From Asanoa ferruginea (GTDB taxonomy: Bacteria; Actinomycetota; Actinomycetes; Mycobacteriales; Micromonosporaceae): a stretch of DNA of 64,000 nt. The position numbers were made by a program, and so were the translations under genes. The notes below the pieces were generated by a model. It was given only the letters and a program-made list of their open reading frames with translations, was not told where the DNA came from and did not search any database. The stretch spans positions 1,674,001-1,738,000 of the forward strand of contig NZ_QUMQ01000001.1 in NCBI RefSeq assembly GCF_003387075.1, written 5' to 3'. Below are positions 39,886 through 48,417 of this stretch, piece by piece. How positions within the stretch are numbered: position 1 is the first letter of the stretch; every line of letters begins with the position of its first letter.

Positions 39886-42879
39886 ATGACCACCGCGGTT
39901 GGGGCGCCGGCAGCGCTGCTCGCCGGCATGCTGGCCCGGCCGCCGGTCACCCACGTCGAAGAGGTCGCCGCTCGATCCGGTGATTCCGTTCCGTGGCCTC
40001 CGTGGGTGCCACCGTCGGTGGTCGACGCGTTCGCGGCGCGCGGCGTGACCGAGCCCTGGCGACACCAGGCGGAGGCGGCGTCGCTGGCCTTCGAGGGCCG
40101 ACACGTGGTGATCGCGACCGGCACCGCGTCCGGAAAGTCGCTCGCCTACCAGTTGCCGGCGCTGTCCCGGTTGACCCTCGACCCGCGCGCGACGGCGCTC
40201 TACCTGGCGCCGACCAAGGCACTAGCCGCCGACCAGTTACGCTCCGTCGCCGGCCTGGACGTCGAGGGTGTCCGGCCCGCGTGTTACGACGGAGACACCC
40301 CGCGCGCGGAGCGCGAATGGATCCGCCAGCATTCCCGTTTCGTGCTGACAAATCCCGACATGCTGCACCGAAGCATGCTGCCCGGCCACGCCGCCTGGGG
40401 CACGTTCCTGCGCCGGTTGTCGGTGGTCGTGGTCGACGAGTGCCACACCTACCGGGGCGTGTTCGGCTCGCATGTCGCACACGTGCTGCGGCGACTGCGG
40501 CGGGCGGCGGCGCGCTACGGGCGCAGCCCCGTCTTCGTGCTCGCGTCCGCGACGGCGGGTGACCCGGAGACGGCGGCGGCGCGGTTGACCGGGTTGCGGG
40601 TCGAGGCGGTCACGGAAGACGCGTCACCGCGGGGTGGTGTGACGTTCGCGCTGTGGGAACCACCCCTGGAGGCCACGTCGCCGGCCCCCGTTCGCCGGTC
40701 GGCGGTGCGCGAGACGGCCTCCCTGCTGACTGACGCGGTCACCGCGGGCGTACGCACCGTAGCCTTCGTCCGCTCCCGCCGCGGCGCCGAAACGGTGGCG
40801 ACGATGGCGCGCCGGTCGTTGGCCGAGGTCTCCCCCGCGCTGGCCGGGCAGGTCGCGGCCTACCGCGCCGGCTATCTGCGCGAAGAGCGGCGCTCCCTCG
40901 AAGAGGGTCTGCTGTCCGGGTCGCTGCTCGGCCTGGCATCCACCAACGCGTTGGAGCTAGGTGTCGACCTGGTCGGCCTGGACGCGGTGCTGATCTGCGG
41001 CTACCCCGGCACCCGGGCGTCGCTGTGGCAGCAGGCCGGCCGCGCGGGCCGCGCCGGCGGCGACGCGCTGGCGGTGCTGGTGGCCCGCGACGACCCGCTC
41101 GACACCTACCTGGTCCATCACCCGGAAGCGCTGTTCGGCCACCCGGTCGAGGCAACGGTCCTGGATCCGTCCAACCCCTATGTGCTGGGCCCCCAACTCT
41201 GCTGCGCGGCGGCCGAGGGCCCGCTGACCCAGGCCGACCTGTCCCTGTTCGGCCCCGCCGCGGCGCCGGTCCTGGAGGAGTTGGTCGCGGCCGGCCTGCT
41301 CCGCCGCCGCCCCTCGGGTTGGTACTGGCGCCCCTACAAACGCCCCGACGTCGACATCCGCGGCAGCGGCGGCGAGCCGATCTGCATCGTCGAGGCGTCA
41401 ACGGGCCGGCTGCTCGGAATGACCGACGCGGGCTCGTCGCACTTCATGCTCCACGACGGCGCCGTCTACCTCCATCAGGGCGCCTCCTTCGTGGTCGACT
41501 CACTCGACCTCGACGACGGTTGCGCCCTGGTCCACGCGGAGGAGCCCGACTACACCACCCACGCCCGCGACGTCACCACGCTGTCGGTGGCCGGGGTGGG
41601 CTCGTCGGTGACGTCAGGCCCGGTGTCGATGCACCTGGGCGAGGTCGACGTGACCAGCCAGGTGGTCTCCTACCAGCGCCGCCGCATCGGCTCCGGCGAG
41701 GTCATCGACACCCGCCCGTTGGAGCTACCGGCCCGCGAACTGCGCACGGTCGCGGTCTGGTTCACCGTGTCGCCGTCAGCGCTGGCTTCCTGCGGTGTCG
41801 CCGAGGCCGACATCCCGGGCGCGCTGCACGCGGCCGAGCATGCGGCGATCGGGTTGCTGCCGCTGGTCGCGACCTGCGACCGCTGGGACATCGGCGGCCT
41901 GTCCACCGCGTCGCATCCCGACACCGGCCTGCCCACGGTCTTCGTCTACGACGGTCACCCCGGGGGTGCCGGGTTCGCGGAACGCGCTTTCGCGGCCGCG
42001 TCATCGTGGCTGCGGGCGACCCGGGATGTGATCGCCGAGTGCGCCTGTGAAGCTGGATGCCCGTCGTGCGTCCAGTCGCCCAAGTGCGGCAACGGAAACA
42101 ACCCGCTGGCCAAACCCGAGGCGGTCAAGGTCCTCGACGTGGTCCTGGCCAACCTGGCCGTCGCCGGTGACGTGGTGGTCCACCCACCGGCGCTCCCTGT
42201 GGCCACTGACGCGGGCGCGGTTGGCGCCGTCATCGCTTCGCCGGCAAGTTCTGTGCCCGAGACTCCCGCTCCCGGCCGCCCTTCGGCGGCCGTCGCATTC
42301 GCCGCGCAGGCCGTCGGCGCTGCAGGCCTCATCGCGGCCGGCGCGATCGAGACGAACGCGAGCGGCCTGATCTCCGACGCGGGGCGTGCCGCCCGCATCG
42401 CGCCGTCCGCGAGCGACCCGACGTCCGACGCGGAGTCCGCGGCCCGCATCACGCCGAACGACCCGATCTCCGCCGCAGCCTTTGCCGGCGAAGAGATGTC
42501 CGCCGCTGGACGCGGCCCGGCAAGCGGGCGGCGGCTCAGTGCCGCCGGCAGGCGACGCACGCCTGCGGATCCGGCCGCCACGCATGAGCCGGTCGCCGCG
42601 CATGAGCCGGTCGCCGCGCATGAGCCCGTCGCCGCGGGCGAGGCGAAGCGCTCGCGGGTGCCGAACTCCCGCGCCAAGCCGGCCGCGACGAAGCCGCCGC
42701 CGTGGGACGCGCACGTGGCGGCGGCCGTGCGGCACCGGCAGGCCCGCGAGACGCAGGCCCCCGGCCGCGACGAGCTCGCCCAGGCCCGCCAGAACGACGC
42801 CGCGCTGGCCGAAGAGCGGATCGCCGAGGCAGACGGAGTCGGCGTGGCTTCGGCCCTGCTGGCCGAGGACGCCGCCTAG
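39886..42879 (+). CDS. DEAD/DEAH-box helicase with DUF1998 Cys cluster (MrfA/Hrq1-like)
   Basis: The 997-residue SF2 helicase has motif I TGTASGKS near 85, DECH in VVVDECHTYRG near 185, a helicase C domain with GRAGRAGGDALAVLV, and a DUF1998 region. The last holds the four Cys of ECACEAGCPSCVQSPKC near 718-735. MrfA and Hrq1 enzymes of this group act in repair of mitomycin-type lesions. The last 240 residues are an extra, Ala/Pro-rich tail with three HEPVAA repeats and a basic end segment; it looks disordered. The ATG at 39886 has only a weak ribosome site. It may be cotranscribed with the Rieske oxygenase gene, 36 bp downstream. Confidence 0.9.
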   Translation: MTTAVGAPAALLAGMLARPPVTHVEEVAARSGDSVPWPPWVPPSVVDAFAARGVTEPWRHQAEAASLAFEGRHVVIATGTASGKSLAYQLPALSRLTLDPRATALYLAPTKALAADQLRSVAGLDVEGVRPACYDGDTPRAEREWIRQHSRFVLTNPDMLHRSMLPGHAAWGTFLRRLSVVVVDECHTYRGVFGSHVAHVLRRLRRAAARYGRSPVFVLASATAGDPETAAARLTGLRVEAVTEDASPRGGVTFALWEPPLEATSPAPVRRSAVRETASLLTDAVTAGVRTVAFVRSRRGAETVATMARRSLAEVSPALAGQVAAYRAGYLREERRSLEEGLLSGSLLGLASTNALELGVDLVGLDAVLICGYPGTRASLWQQAGRAGRAGGDALAVLVARDDPLDTYLVHHPEALFGHPVEATVLDPSNPYVLGPQLCCAAAEGPLTQADLSLFGPAAAPVLEELVAAGLLRRRPSGWYWRPYKRPDVDIRGSGGEPICIVEASTGRLLGMTDAGSSHFMLHDGAVYLHQGASFVVDSLDLDDGCALVHAEEPDYTTHARDVTTLSVAGVGSSVTSGPVSMHLGEVDVTSQVVSYQRRRIGSGEVIDTRPLELPARELRTVAVWFTVSPSALASCGVAEADIPGALHAAEHAAIGLLPLVATCDRWDIGGLSTASHPDTGLPTVFVYDGHPGGAGFAERAFAAASSWLRATRDVIAECACEAGCPSCVQSPKCGNGNNPLAKPEAVKVLDVVLANLAVAGDVVVHPPALPVATDAGAVGAVIASPASSVPETPAPGRPSAAVAFAAQAVGAAGLIAAGAIETNASGLISDAGRAARIAPSASDPTSDAESAARITPNDPISAAAFAGEEMSAAGRGPASGRRLSAAGRRRTPADPAATHEPVAAHEPVAAHEPVAAGEAKRSRVPNSRAKPAATKPPPWDAHVAAAVRHRQARETQAPGRDELAQARQNDAALAEERIAEADGVGVASALLAEDAA

Positions 42880-42915
42880 TTTCGCCGGCTGTTCGGGTCG
42901 GGTGATGATGGTGGC

Positions 42916-44037
42916 ATGGTGAGTGCGCCGATCGATCCGTCCGCGCTCGAGTCCGCCCTCCGTCCGTTCGGCGAGTCGACCATGTTGCCCGCGGCGGCCT
43001 ACCTCGACGAGCGCGTACTCGCCTGGGAACGCCGCCACCTGTTCGCCGGGTCGTGGGTGCCGGTCGGTCGCACGGTGGCCCTGGCCCAGGGCGGCAACCA
43101 GCGAGCGGTCACGGTCGGCGACGTCGGCGTGCTCCTGACCTTCGACGGCGCCGCACCACGAGCGTTCGCCAACGTCTGCCGACACCGTGGGCACGAGTTG
43201 CTGCCCACCGGCGAGACCGCGGACCGACCGGCAGTGCTCTGCCCCTACCACGGCTGGTCCTACGGCCTCGACGGCCGCATGCGGACCGCGCCCCGGATGG
43301 GCGAGACCTTCGACGGCACCGCCTACGGCCTTGTCGAACTGCCGGCCGTCGACTGGCACGGCTGGCTGTTCGTCAACGCGACGGGCACCGCCCGGCCGTT
43401 CGCCGCCCACATCGGTGCGCTCGCCGCGCACGTCTCGCCGTACCGTCCGGAGTCGTTGGTCAGCAAGGCCCGCCACGAGTATGAGGTCGCGGCCAACTGG
43501 AAGATCGTGGCGGAGAACTACCACGAGTGCTACCACTGCCCGCTGATCCACCCCGAGCTGTGCGCGGTCTCGCCACCCAACTCGGGCAGCAACTGGCGCG
43601 AGCCGGGCACCTGGGTAGGCGGCTCGATGGACCTACGCGACCACGCGCAGACGATGTCGCTCGACGGCCGCTCCCACGGCCTCGCCCTCGACGGCGTCGA
43701 CCCGCGCCTGGTGCGCTACCTCGGCCTCTTCCCCAAAATGCTCATCTCGCTGCACCCCGACTACGTCATGACTCACCTCCTCGAACCGCTGTCGCCGGGC
43801 CGCACCCGGATCACCTGCGAGTGGCTGTTCCGGGATGAGGTCACAGATCCGTCCTATGCCGTGGAGTTCTGGGATCTGACCAACCGCCAGGACTGGCAGG
43901 CGTGCGAGTCTGTCCAACGTGGTGTGTCGTCACCGCACTTCGTGCCAGGACCGTTGGCGCCCAACGAGAACGCGGTCTACGACTGGGTCACGCTGATCGC
44001 CCGCGCCTATCGCGATCCTGCTGCCGAGCTCTCATAA
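42916..44037 (+). CDS. Rieske-type ring-hydroxylating oxygenase alpha subunit
   Basis: The 373-residue protein has a Rieske [2Fe-2S] site (CRHRGHE and CPYHGWSYG, at about 80-115) and a mononuclear iron site. The latter is the two His of ENYHECYHCPLIH near 200-210 plus an Asp in RQDWQACE near 330. It resembles the choline/carnitine/glycine-betaine monooxygenase and phenylpropionate dioxygenase groups. No reductase or ferredoxin gene is adjacent; the FolE-linked ferredoxin reductase at 16284 is far away. The start may be the ATG at 42916 or the GTG next to it. The substrate is unknown. Confidence 0.88.
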   Translation: MVSAPIDPSALESALRPFGESTMLPAAAYLDERVLAWERRHLFAGSWVPVGRTVALAQGGNQRAVTVGDVGVLLTFDGAAPRAFANVCRHRGHELLPTGETADRPAVLCPYHGWSYGLDGRMRTAPRMGETFDGTAYGLVELPAVDWHGWLFVNATGTARPFAAHIGALAAHVSPYRPESLVSKARHEYEVAANWKIVAENYHECYHCPLIHPELCAVSPPNSGSNWREPGTWVGGSMDLRDHAQTMSLDGRSHGLALDGVDPRLVRYLGLFPKMLISLHPDYVMTHLLEPLSPGRTRITCEWLFRDEVTDPSYAVEFWDLTNRQDWQACESVQRGVSSPHFVPGPLAPNENAVYDWVTLIARAYRDPAAELS

Positions 44038-44059
44038 CGCTCCTTCCGTTTCGGAGGTG

Positions 44060-44443
44060 CTAGGCCACCAGTCCGGCTCGCGCACGGGCGGTCGCTACCC
44101 GGATCCCGCGCGACGGCAGGTGGACGACGACCTCCACCGTCACGATCACGTCGAACCCTTGGACAGCGCACGCCGTCACCCGACCGCCGTTGGCGGCGGC
44201 GATGTCGGTCGCCCTTGCGCATGCGGCGGCTGGGCCTTCGAGGCTGCGCGCGGCGCCGGCGAGCGCGCCGAGGTCGGCTGCGGTCTGCGCCCGGTGCCGC
44301 CCGATCGCGGCGACACCAACGGTCGCGCATGCGAGTCCCAGCAACACAAACGCCAACCCAACAGCAAGAACCCAAATGGTCGCGGAACCACGATCGCCAG
44401 CCACCCGGCGCCGCACGGCAGGAGTCTCCAGCAGGCACCGCAT
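44060..44443 (-). CDS. TadE-like pilus-assembly protein (Rv3654c family)
   Basis: The protein of about 127 residues has a prepilin-like segment DRGSATIWVLAVGLAFVLLGLACATVGVAAI followed by HRAQTAADLGALAGAARSLEG. That matches the Rv3654c-type helicase/secretion-neighbourhood TadE-like proteins. Trp replaces the usual Glu-5 after the cleavage Gly. The ATG at 44443 has no clear ribosome site. The same frame stays open upstream through the whole 69-bp repeat array, with an ATG at 44533 that would add 30 residues, and more in each repeat. It is the last gene of the Ssd-Tad operon. Confidence 0.75.
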   Translation of the reverse strand: MRCLLETPAVRRRVAGDRGSATIWVLAVGLAFVLLGLACATVGVAAIGRHRAQTAADLGALAGAARSLEGPAAACARATDIAAANGGRVTACAVQGFDVIVTVEVVVHLPSRGIRVATARARAGLVA

Positions 44444-44529
44444 GATCGGGTTGGGGTGGCGTGCCGCTGTCGAGCCATTGACTGCGACCGTCGGCGGCGG
44501 CGCCCAGCCGTAGGCGGGCGTCGCGGTCG

Positions 44530-45012
44530 CCATAGCGGGTCCATCGCCTCCGGCTCGCGGGCCGCCACCGCGGTCGCCGCAGGCGTGCGTCGCTGTCACC
44601 ATGGCGGGTCCATCCCTTCCGGCTCGCGGGCCGCCACCGCGCTCGCCGCAGGCCGGCGTCGCCGTCGCCATAGCGGGTCCATCGCCTCCGGCTCGCGGGC
44701 CGCCACCGCGGTCGCCGCAGGCGTGCGTCGCTGTCACCATGGCGGGTCCATCCCTTCCGGCTCGCGGGCCGCCACCGCGCTCGCCGCAGGCCGGCGTCGC
44801 CGTCGCCATAGCGGGTCCATCGCCTCCGGCTCGCGGGCCGCCACCGCGGTCGCCGCAGGCGTGCGTCGCTGTCACCATGGCGGGTCCATCCCTTCCGGCT
44901 CGCGGGCCGCCACCGCGCTCGCCGCAGGCCGGCGTCGCCGTCGCCATAGCGGGTCCATCGCCTCCGGCTCGCGGGCCGCCACCGCGGTCGCCGCAGGCGT
45001 GCGTCGCCGTCA
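44530..45012 (-). repeat. Seven 69-bp tandem repeats derived from the tadE 3' end
   Basis: Units start at 44530, 44599, 44668, 44737, 44806, 44875 and 44944. An eighth, incomplete match at 45013-45059 is the end of tadE itself. Two sub-types alternate strictly, so the higher-order period is 138 bp. On the coding strand each unit repeats tadE codons for VAAREPEGMDPPW or VAAREPEAMDPLW. Because 69 is a multiple of three, the tadG frame is open across all units as a Gly-rich 23-residue repeat. Units contain GGAAGGG or GGAGG and ATG triplets. A partial unit is at about 44508-44529. Confidence 0.92.
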
Positions 45013-45483
45013 CCATGGCGGGTCCATCCCTTCCGGCTCGCGAGCCGCTACCGCGGTGGCGGATACCTCGATCGCCGGCAGGTGGCCGCCAACCACGCGT
45101 GCCGGGGCGCGGACTGTCGCGGTGACCGTGTCGCCGTTGACCTGGATCGTGATGGTGGCGCCGTTGGGCGCTGTGCGGTTGGCGGTCAGGGTTCCTTGTT
45201 GGCCGCGGGCGGCGGCCAACGCGGCGTCGCGGGCCGCGTCGGCGCACTGGAGTTTGGTTTGGGTGGCCGCGACCGCGGCTATACCGACAAAGAGCAGCAG
45301 CGCCAACGCCGGTAAGGCGGCTGCCATCTCTGCCGTTGCCGAACCGCGGTCGCGGCCACGGCCCGTCAACCGCGACCACACCGGGTCGCGCCGGCCCCGT
45401 AGGACTCCCGGCGGCGTCGGAGGTTCGCCGCTCGGGAGTCGGCGCGCCAGTCGGTGGTGTCGCATGTGACGGGCCATTGCCAT
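45010..45483 (-). CDS. TadE-family pseudopilin-like protein
   Basis: The 157-residue protein has a basic N-terminal leader (about 1-47), then a prepilin-type site GSATAEMAAALPALALLLFVGIAAVAATQTKLQCADAARDAALAAARG. This has Glu-5 after the Gly, as in TadE proteins (Rv3655c-like). The rest is a small β-domain (TANRTAPNGATITIQVNGDTVTATVRAPA). It starts at an ATG that shares a base with the pilin stop (TGATG). Its last 13 residues and stop are the source of the 69-bp repeat array that follows. Confidence 0.82.
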   Translation of the reverse strand: MAMARHMRHHRLARRLPSGEPPTPPGVLRGRRDPVWSRLTGRGRDRGSATAEMAAALPALALLLFVGIAAVAATQTKLQCADAARDAALAAARGQQGTLTANRTAPNGATITIQVNGDTVTATVRAPARVVGGHLPAIEVSATAVAAREPEGMDPPW

Positions 45484-45650
45484 CAGCCGAGCGCTCGGCT
45501 GATGACGGCGGAAAGCGCGGCGGTCACTTTCTCCGAGCTGACAACCTTCAGCAACGCCGCGGCGAAGGCCACGGCCGCGACGGTGCCGACCGCGTACTCC
45601 GCGGTGGTCATGCCAGCGTCGTCGCGCAGACGGACAAGAAGCTTGCGCAC
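45483..45650 (-). CDS. Flp-type pilin (DUF4244-like)
   Basis: This 55-residue protein is encoded between tadC and tadE. The sequence starts with a GTG (GGGAG 7 nt upstream), then VRKLLVRLRDDAG and the prepilin peptidase site before MTTAEYAVGTVAAVAFAAAL. The Gly and Glu-5-Tyr are as in Flp pilins. The hydrophobic helix and a short tail (SEKVTAALSAVISRALG) complete it. It should be the major subunit of a Tad-like pilus or surface structure. It ends in the TGATG that starts tadE. No prepilin peptidase gene is nearby. Confidence 0.85.
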   Translation of the reverse strand: MRKLLVRLRDDAGMTTAEYAVGTVAAVAFAAALLKVVSSEKVTAALSAVISRALG

Positions 45651-45671
45651 GATGTGACTCCCTTCAGTGGG

Positions 45672-46391
45672 TCAGAGGACGTCGCCGAGGAGGGCGACGA
45701 TCACCGGTATGAGACCGGCGAGGACGAAGGCGGGCAGGAAGCAGAGCCCTAGTGGCAACACGATCAGGACGCCCGCGCGGCGGGCGGCGGCCTCCATCGC
45801 GGCGGCCCGGTCGGCGCGCAGGTCGTCGGCGAGGCGGGTGAGCGCACCGGCCAGGGCCGAACCGCTGGCCGAGGACCGGACCGCCGCAGCGGCGATCCGC
45901 GTGCCGCCCGGCATCCCGGCGACATGGCTCCACGCCTCATCGGGCTCGGCACCGAGCCGCAGCGACCGGGCGACGGTCGTCAGCCGCTCTCGCAAGGGCC
46001 CGCCAAGGGCTTCGGCGACACCGAGGACAGCGACATCAACCGGCGCACCGGCGCGCAAGGCCGCGGCGATCAGGTCGGCGCAGATCGGTGCGTCGGCCTC
46101 TTCGCGCAGCCGCCGCTCCTTGGCCTCGGCCGATTCGAGCCGCCTGATCGCACGATGACCGACGAGCGCCGCCGGTGCGGCAAGGGCTAGACCCCACCAC
46201 CCGTCGACGACCGCGGCGGTGGCGGCTCCGATCGCGAACCCACCGAGCTTCGCGAGGTCGGGACGCCGACGTGCCTTTGGCGGCGCGGTGATGCGCGCCA
46301 ACCGCCGCCGGGCGGCGACCCTTCGAAGGGTCCACGCCATCCGGTCGTCCCTCGTCTCGAAGCTGGCAGGCGCGAAGCCGGAGGTGGTCAT
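45672..46391 (-). CDS. TadC-like type II secretion F-domain protein
   Basis: The 239-residue membrane protein carries the T2SSF domain in its C-terminal part (about 95-215: ADLIAAALRAGAPVDVAVLGVAEALGGPLRERLTTVARSLRLG). One or two hydrophobic helices are at about 50-80 and one is at the C-terminus. It pairs with TadB to form the inner-membrane platform of the Tad apparatus. Its ATG overlaps the tadB stop by 4 bp. It corresponds to Rv3657c in gene order. Confidence 0.85.
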   Translation of the reverse strand: MTTSGFAPASFETRDDRMAWTLRRVAARRRLARITAPPKARRRPDLAKLGGFAIGAATAAVVDGWWGLALAAPAALVGHRAIRRLESAEAKERRLREEADAPICADLIAAALRAGAPVDVAVLGVAEALGGPLRERLTTVARSLRLGAEPDEAWSHVAGMPGGTRIAAAAVRSSASGSALAGALTRLADDLRADRAAAMEAAARRAGVLIVLPLGLCFLPAFVLAGLIPVIVALLGDVL

Positions 46392-47206
46392 GCCTGCCTC
46401 GGCTGAAGGTGTTGGGACCAGATCAGGCCGACGGTCTGCAACGCGACCGCGGCGAGCGCGCAGGCCGCACCCAACGGTGTGTGCAGCAGGATGGCCAGCG
46501 GGTCGGTGCCGATCGCGAAGCCCAACCCCAGCCCGGCGACCGGCAATGCGGCCAGCATGAGCCCAGTCGCCTGCGCACCGGCGGCCTGTGCGGCCGCGGC
46601 CGCTCGGGCCCGATCGCCGGCGCGGGCGTCGGCCTCGATCCGGTCGATCAGCTCGGCCAACGGCGCACCCGTGCGCTCCGCCAACGTCGCCGCCGCCCGG
46701 GCCAGCGCGACCAGCCCGGCACCGGCACCGGGACCGGCACCGGTGGTTGCCGGATCAAGGAGTGCTAACGCCGACGGCATCGGGATGCCGGCGCGTAGAT
46801 CCGCGGCCAGGCCGGTAAGGCGATCGAGCAACGCGGACCGCGCCTCCCGGTGGGCTTTCGCAGCGTGGCGACGACGCAGGAAGAGGGTGGCCACCGTCGC
46901 ATACAGGCCCAAGGCGACGGCCGCCACCGGACCACCAAGCAGGTACCCGGCCGCCGCACCGAGCAGGAAAGACAACGACATCAGGCGCCAACGAGGAGCC
47001 GCCATGACCATCGCAAGCGACGGCCGCGCGAATGAGAATCGGGCAACGAGCGCCCGCGAGAGATGATCGCCGGACGCCACCGAGAGGCGGTCAGCGGACG
47101 ATAGGACCGCCCGCTGCCGACGCCGCAACGCTCGCGACCGTCGGAGCGGCAGGAGCACCACCGCGATAGCGCCCACACCCCCAACGAGCAGAAGAAGCGT
47201 CGTCAT
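46388..47206 (-). CDS. TadB-like type II secretion F-domain protein
   Basis: The 272-residue membrane protein begins at an ATG that overlaps the tadA stop (ATGA). It has an N-terminal helix (TTLLLLVGGVGAIAVVLLPL), a pair of helices near 85-120, a T2SSF domain (ARSALLDRLTGLAADLRAGIPMPSALALL) and C-terminal helices. With TadC it forms the platform for the TadA motor. A GTG at 47221 is a less likely start. Confidence 0.85.
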   Translation of the reverse strand: MTTLLLLVGGVGAIAVVLLPLRRSRALRRRQRAVLSSADRLSVASGDHLSRALVARFSFARPSLAMVMAAPRWRLMSLSFLLGAAAGYLLGGPVAAVALGLYATVATLFLRRRHAAKAHREARSALLDRLTGLAADLRAGIPMPSALALLDPATTGAGPGAGAGLVALARAAATLAERTGAPLAELIDRIEADARAGDRARAAAAAQAAGAQATGLMLAALPVAGLGLGFAIGTDPLAILLHTPLGAACALAAVALQTVGLIWSQHLQPRQA

Positions 47207-48417
47207 CGCGACGGGCTCCACAACAGCTCCGGCACGCGGGCGCCGCGGGCGGCCAGCAACCGGGCCAGGTCGGCCCCCGCGGCAGAGACGCCGGAAGAGC
47301 GGTCCCAGACCGGCCGCACGGTGACCATGCGGTCTGGGCCTTCGGCGGCCACCAAACCGACCGTCGACAACACCCGGCCCGTCGCGGTCCGCCGCATCTG
47401 GAGCACCACCTGCAAAGCCGCCGCGGCCTGCGCGTGCAATGCCGCCCGGGGCAAGCCGCCCAACAAGCCCAACGCCTCGAGTCGCGCGGGCACATCGGCG
47501 ATGGCGTTGGCGTGCAACGTGCCGGCGCCACCTTCATGACCGGTGTTGAGAGCGCGCAGCAGGTCGACGATCTCCGCACCCCGGCACTCGCCGACCACCA
47601 GCCGGTCGGGACGCATTCGCAAGGCCTGCCGGACCAGGTCGGTCATCTCGACCGCGCCCGCTCCCTCCACGTTGGACGTCTTGCACTGCAGGCCGACCAC
47701 GTGTGGATGGGCCGGTCGCAGCTCGGCCGCGTCTTCCACCAGGACGATCCGCTCGTCGCGCGGCACCAGCTCGATCAGCGTGTTGAGCAGGGTGGTCTTG
47801 CCGGATCCGGTGCCACCGACCACGAGGTAGGCCAGGCGAGCAGCGACGACCGCCGCCAGCAGGTCGGCGACCGGGGGCGGCACCGTGTTGCACGAGACCA
47901 GGTCGACCAGCGTGAACGGACGGCGACGGAAGGTGCGCAGCGACAGGTAGGGGCCGCCGGTCGCCACCGGTGGCAGCACCGCGTGCAAGCGGGTGCCGTC
48001 GGGCAGGATCGCGTCGGCGTAGGGCGAACCGTCGTCTAGCCGCCGGCCCGTCGCCGCGACCAGGCGCTGCGCCAAGCGGCGGGTGGCCTCGGGCGAGGCG
48101 ATGGTGATCCGCTCGCGGCGCAGCCCGTCGCCCCGGTCGACCCAGACCTCGGTTCCGTTGACCAGCACGTCGGTCACCGCAGGGTCGGCCAGCAGCGGGC
48201 CCAGCGGGCCGGCACCGACCAGGTCGTCGTGCACGCGGGCCGCCAGCCGCAGCACGTCGCGATCGCCGAGCACCGCGCCGCCGGTCGAGCGGACCGCCTC
48301 GACCACCGCGGCCGGGCTCACCTCGCGGTGGCCGGTGGCGAAGCGCCGACGCACTGTGCCGGCCAGGTCGGCTTCGCCGCCGAACGGTGGTGGGTTGGCG
48401 GGCAACGTCGTGGTCAT
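47203..48417 (-). CDS. TadA/CpaF-type secretion ATPase
   Basis: The 404-residue motor ATPase of the Tad pilus has Walker A VGGTGSGKTTLLNTL near 175, Walker B-like RMPDRLVVGECRGAE near 240 and the His box GHEGGAGTLHANAI near 265. These are the GspE/VirB11 family marks. It is the Rv3659c counterpart. Its ATG at 48417 overlaps the Ssd stop (ATGA), so the operon is tightly coupled. An open frame allows 17 more residues upstream, but these lie inside the ssd gene. Confidence 0.92.
   Translation of the reverse strand: MTTTLPANPPPFGGEADLAGTVRRRFATGHREVSPAAVVEAVRSTGGAVLGDRDVLRLAARVHDDLVGAGPLGPLLADPAVTDVLVNGTEVWVDRGDGLRRERITIASPEATRRLAQRLVAATGRRLDDGSPYADAILPDGTRLHAVLPPVATGGPYLSLRTFRRRPFTLVDLVSCNTVPPPVADLLAAVVAARLAYLVVGGTGSGKTTLLNTLIELVPRDERIVLVEDAAELRPAHPHVVGLQCKTSNVEGAGAVEMTDLVRQALRMRPDRLVVGECRGAEIVDLLRALNTGHEGGAGTLHANAIADVPARLEALGLLGGLPRAALHAQAAAALQVVLQMRRTATGRVLSTVGLVAAEGPDRMVTVRPVWDRSSGVSAAGADLARLLAARGARVPELLWSPSR

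Noticed and set aside
44530-45012. CRISPR or protein-coding repeat gene
   Set aside because: Units are contiguous copies of the tadE 3' end; no spacers and no separate start.
44060-45379. A single 439-codon minus-strand open frame covering tadE, the repeats and tadG
   Set aside because: The tadE part is in another frame, supported by prepilin motifs and the TGATG junction. Only the repeat-to-tadG part of the 439-codon frame might be used.
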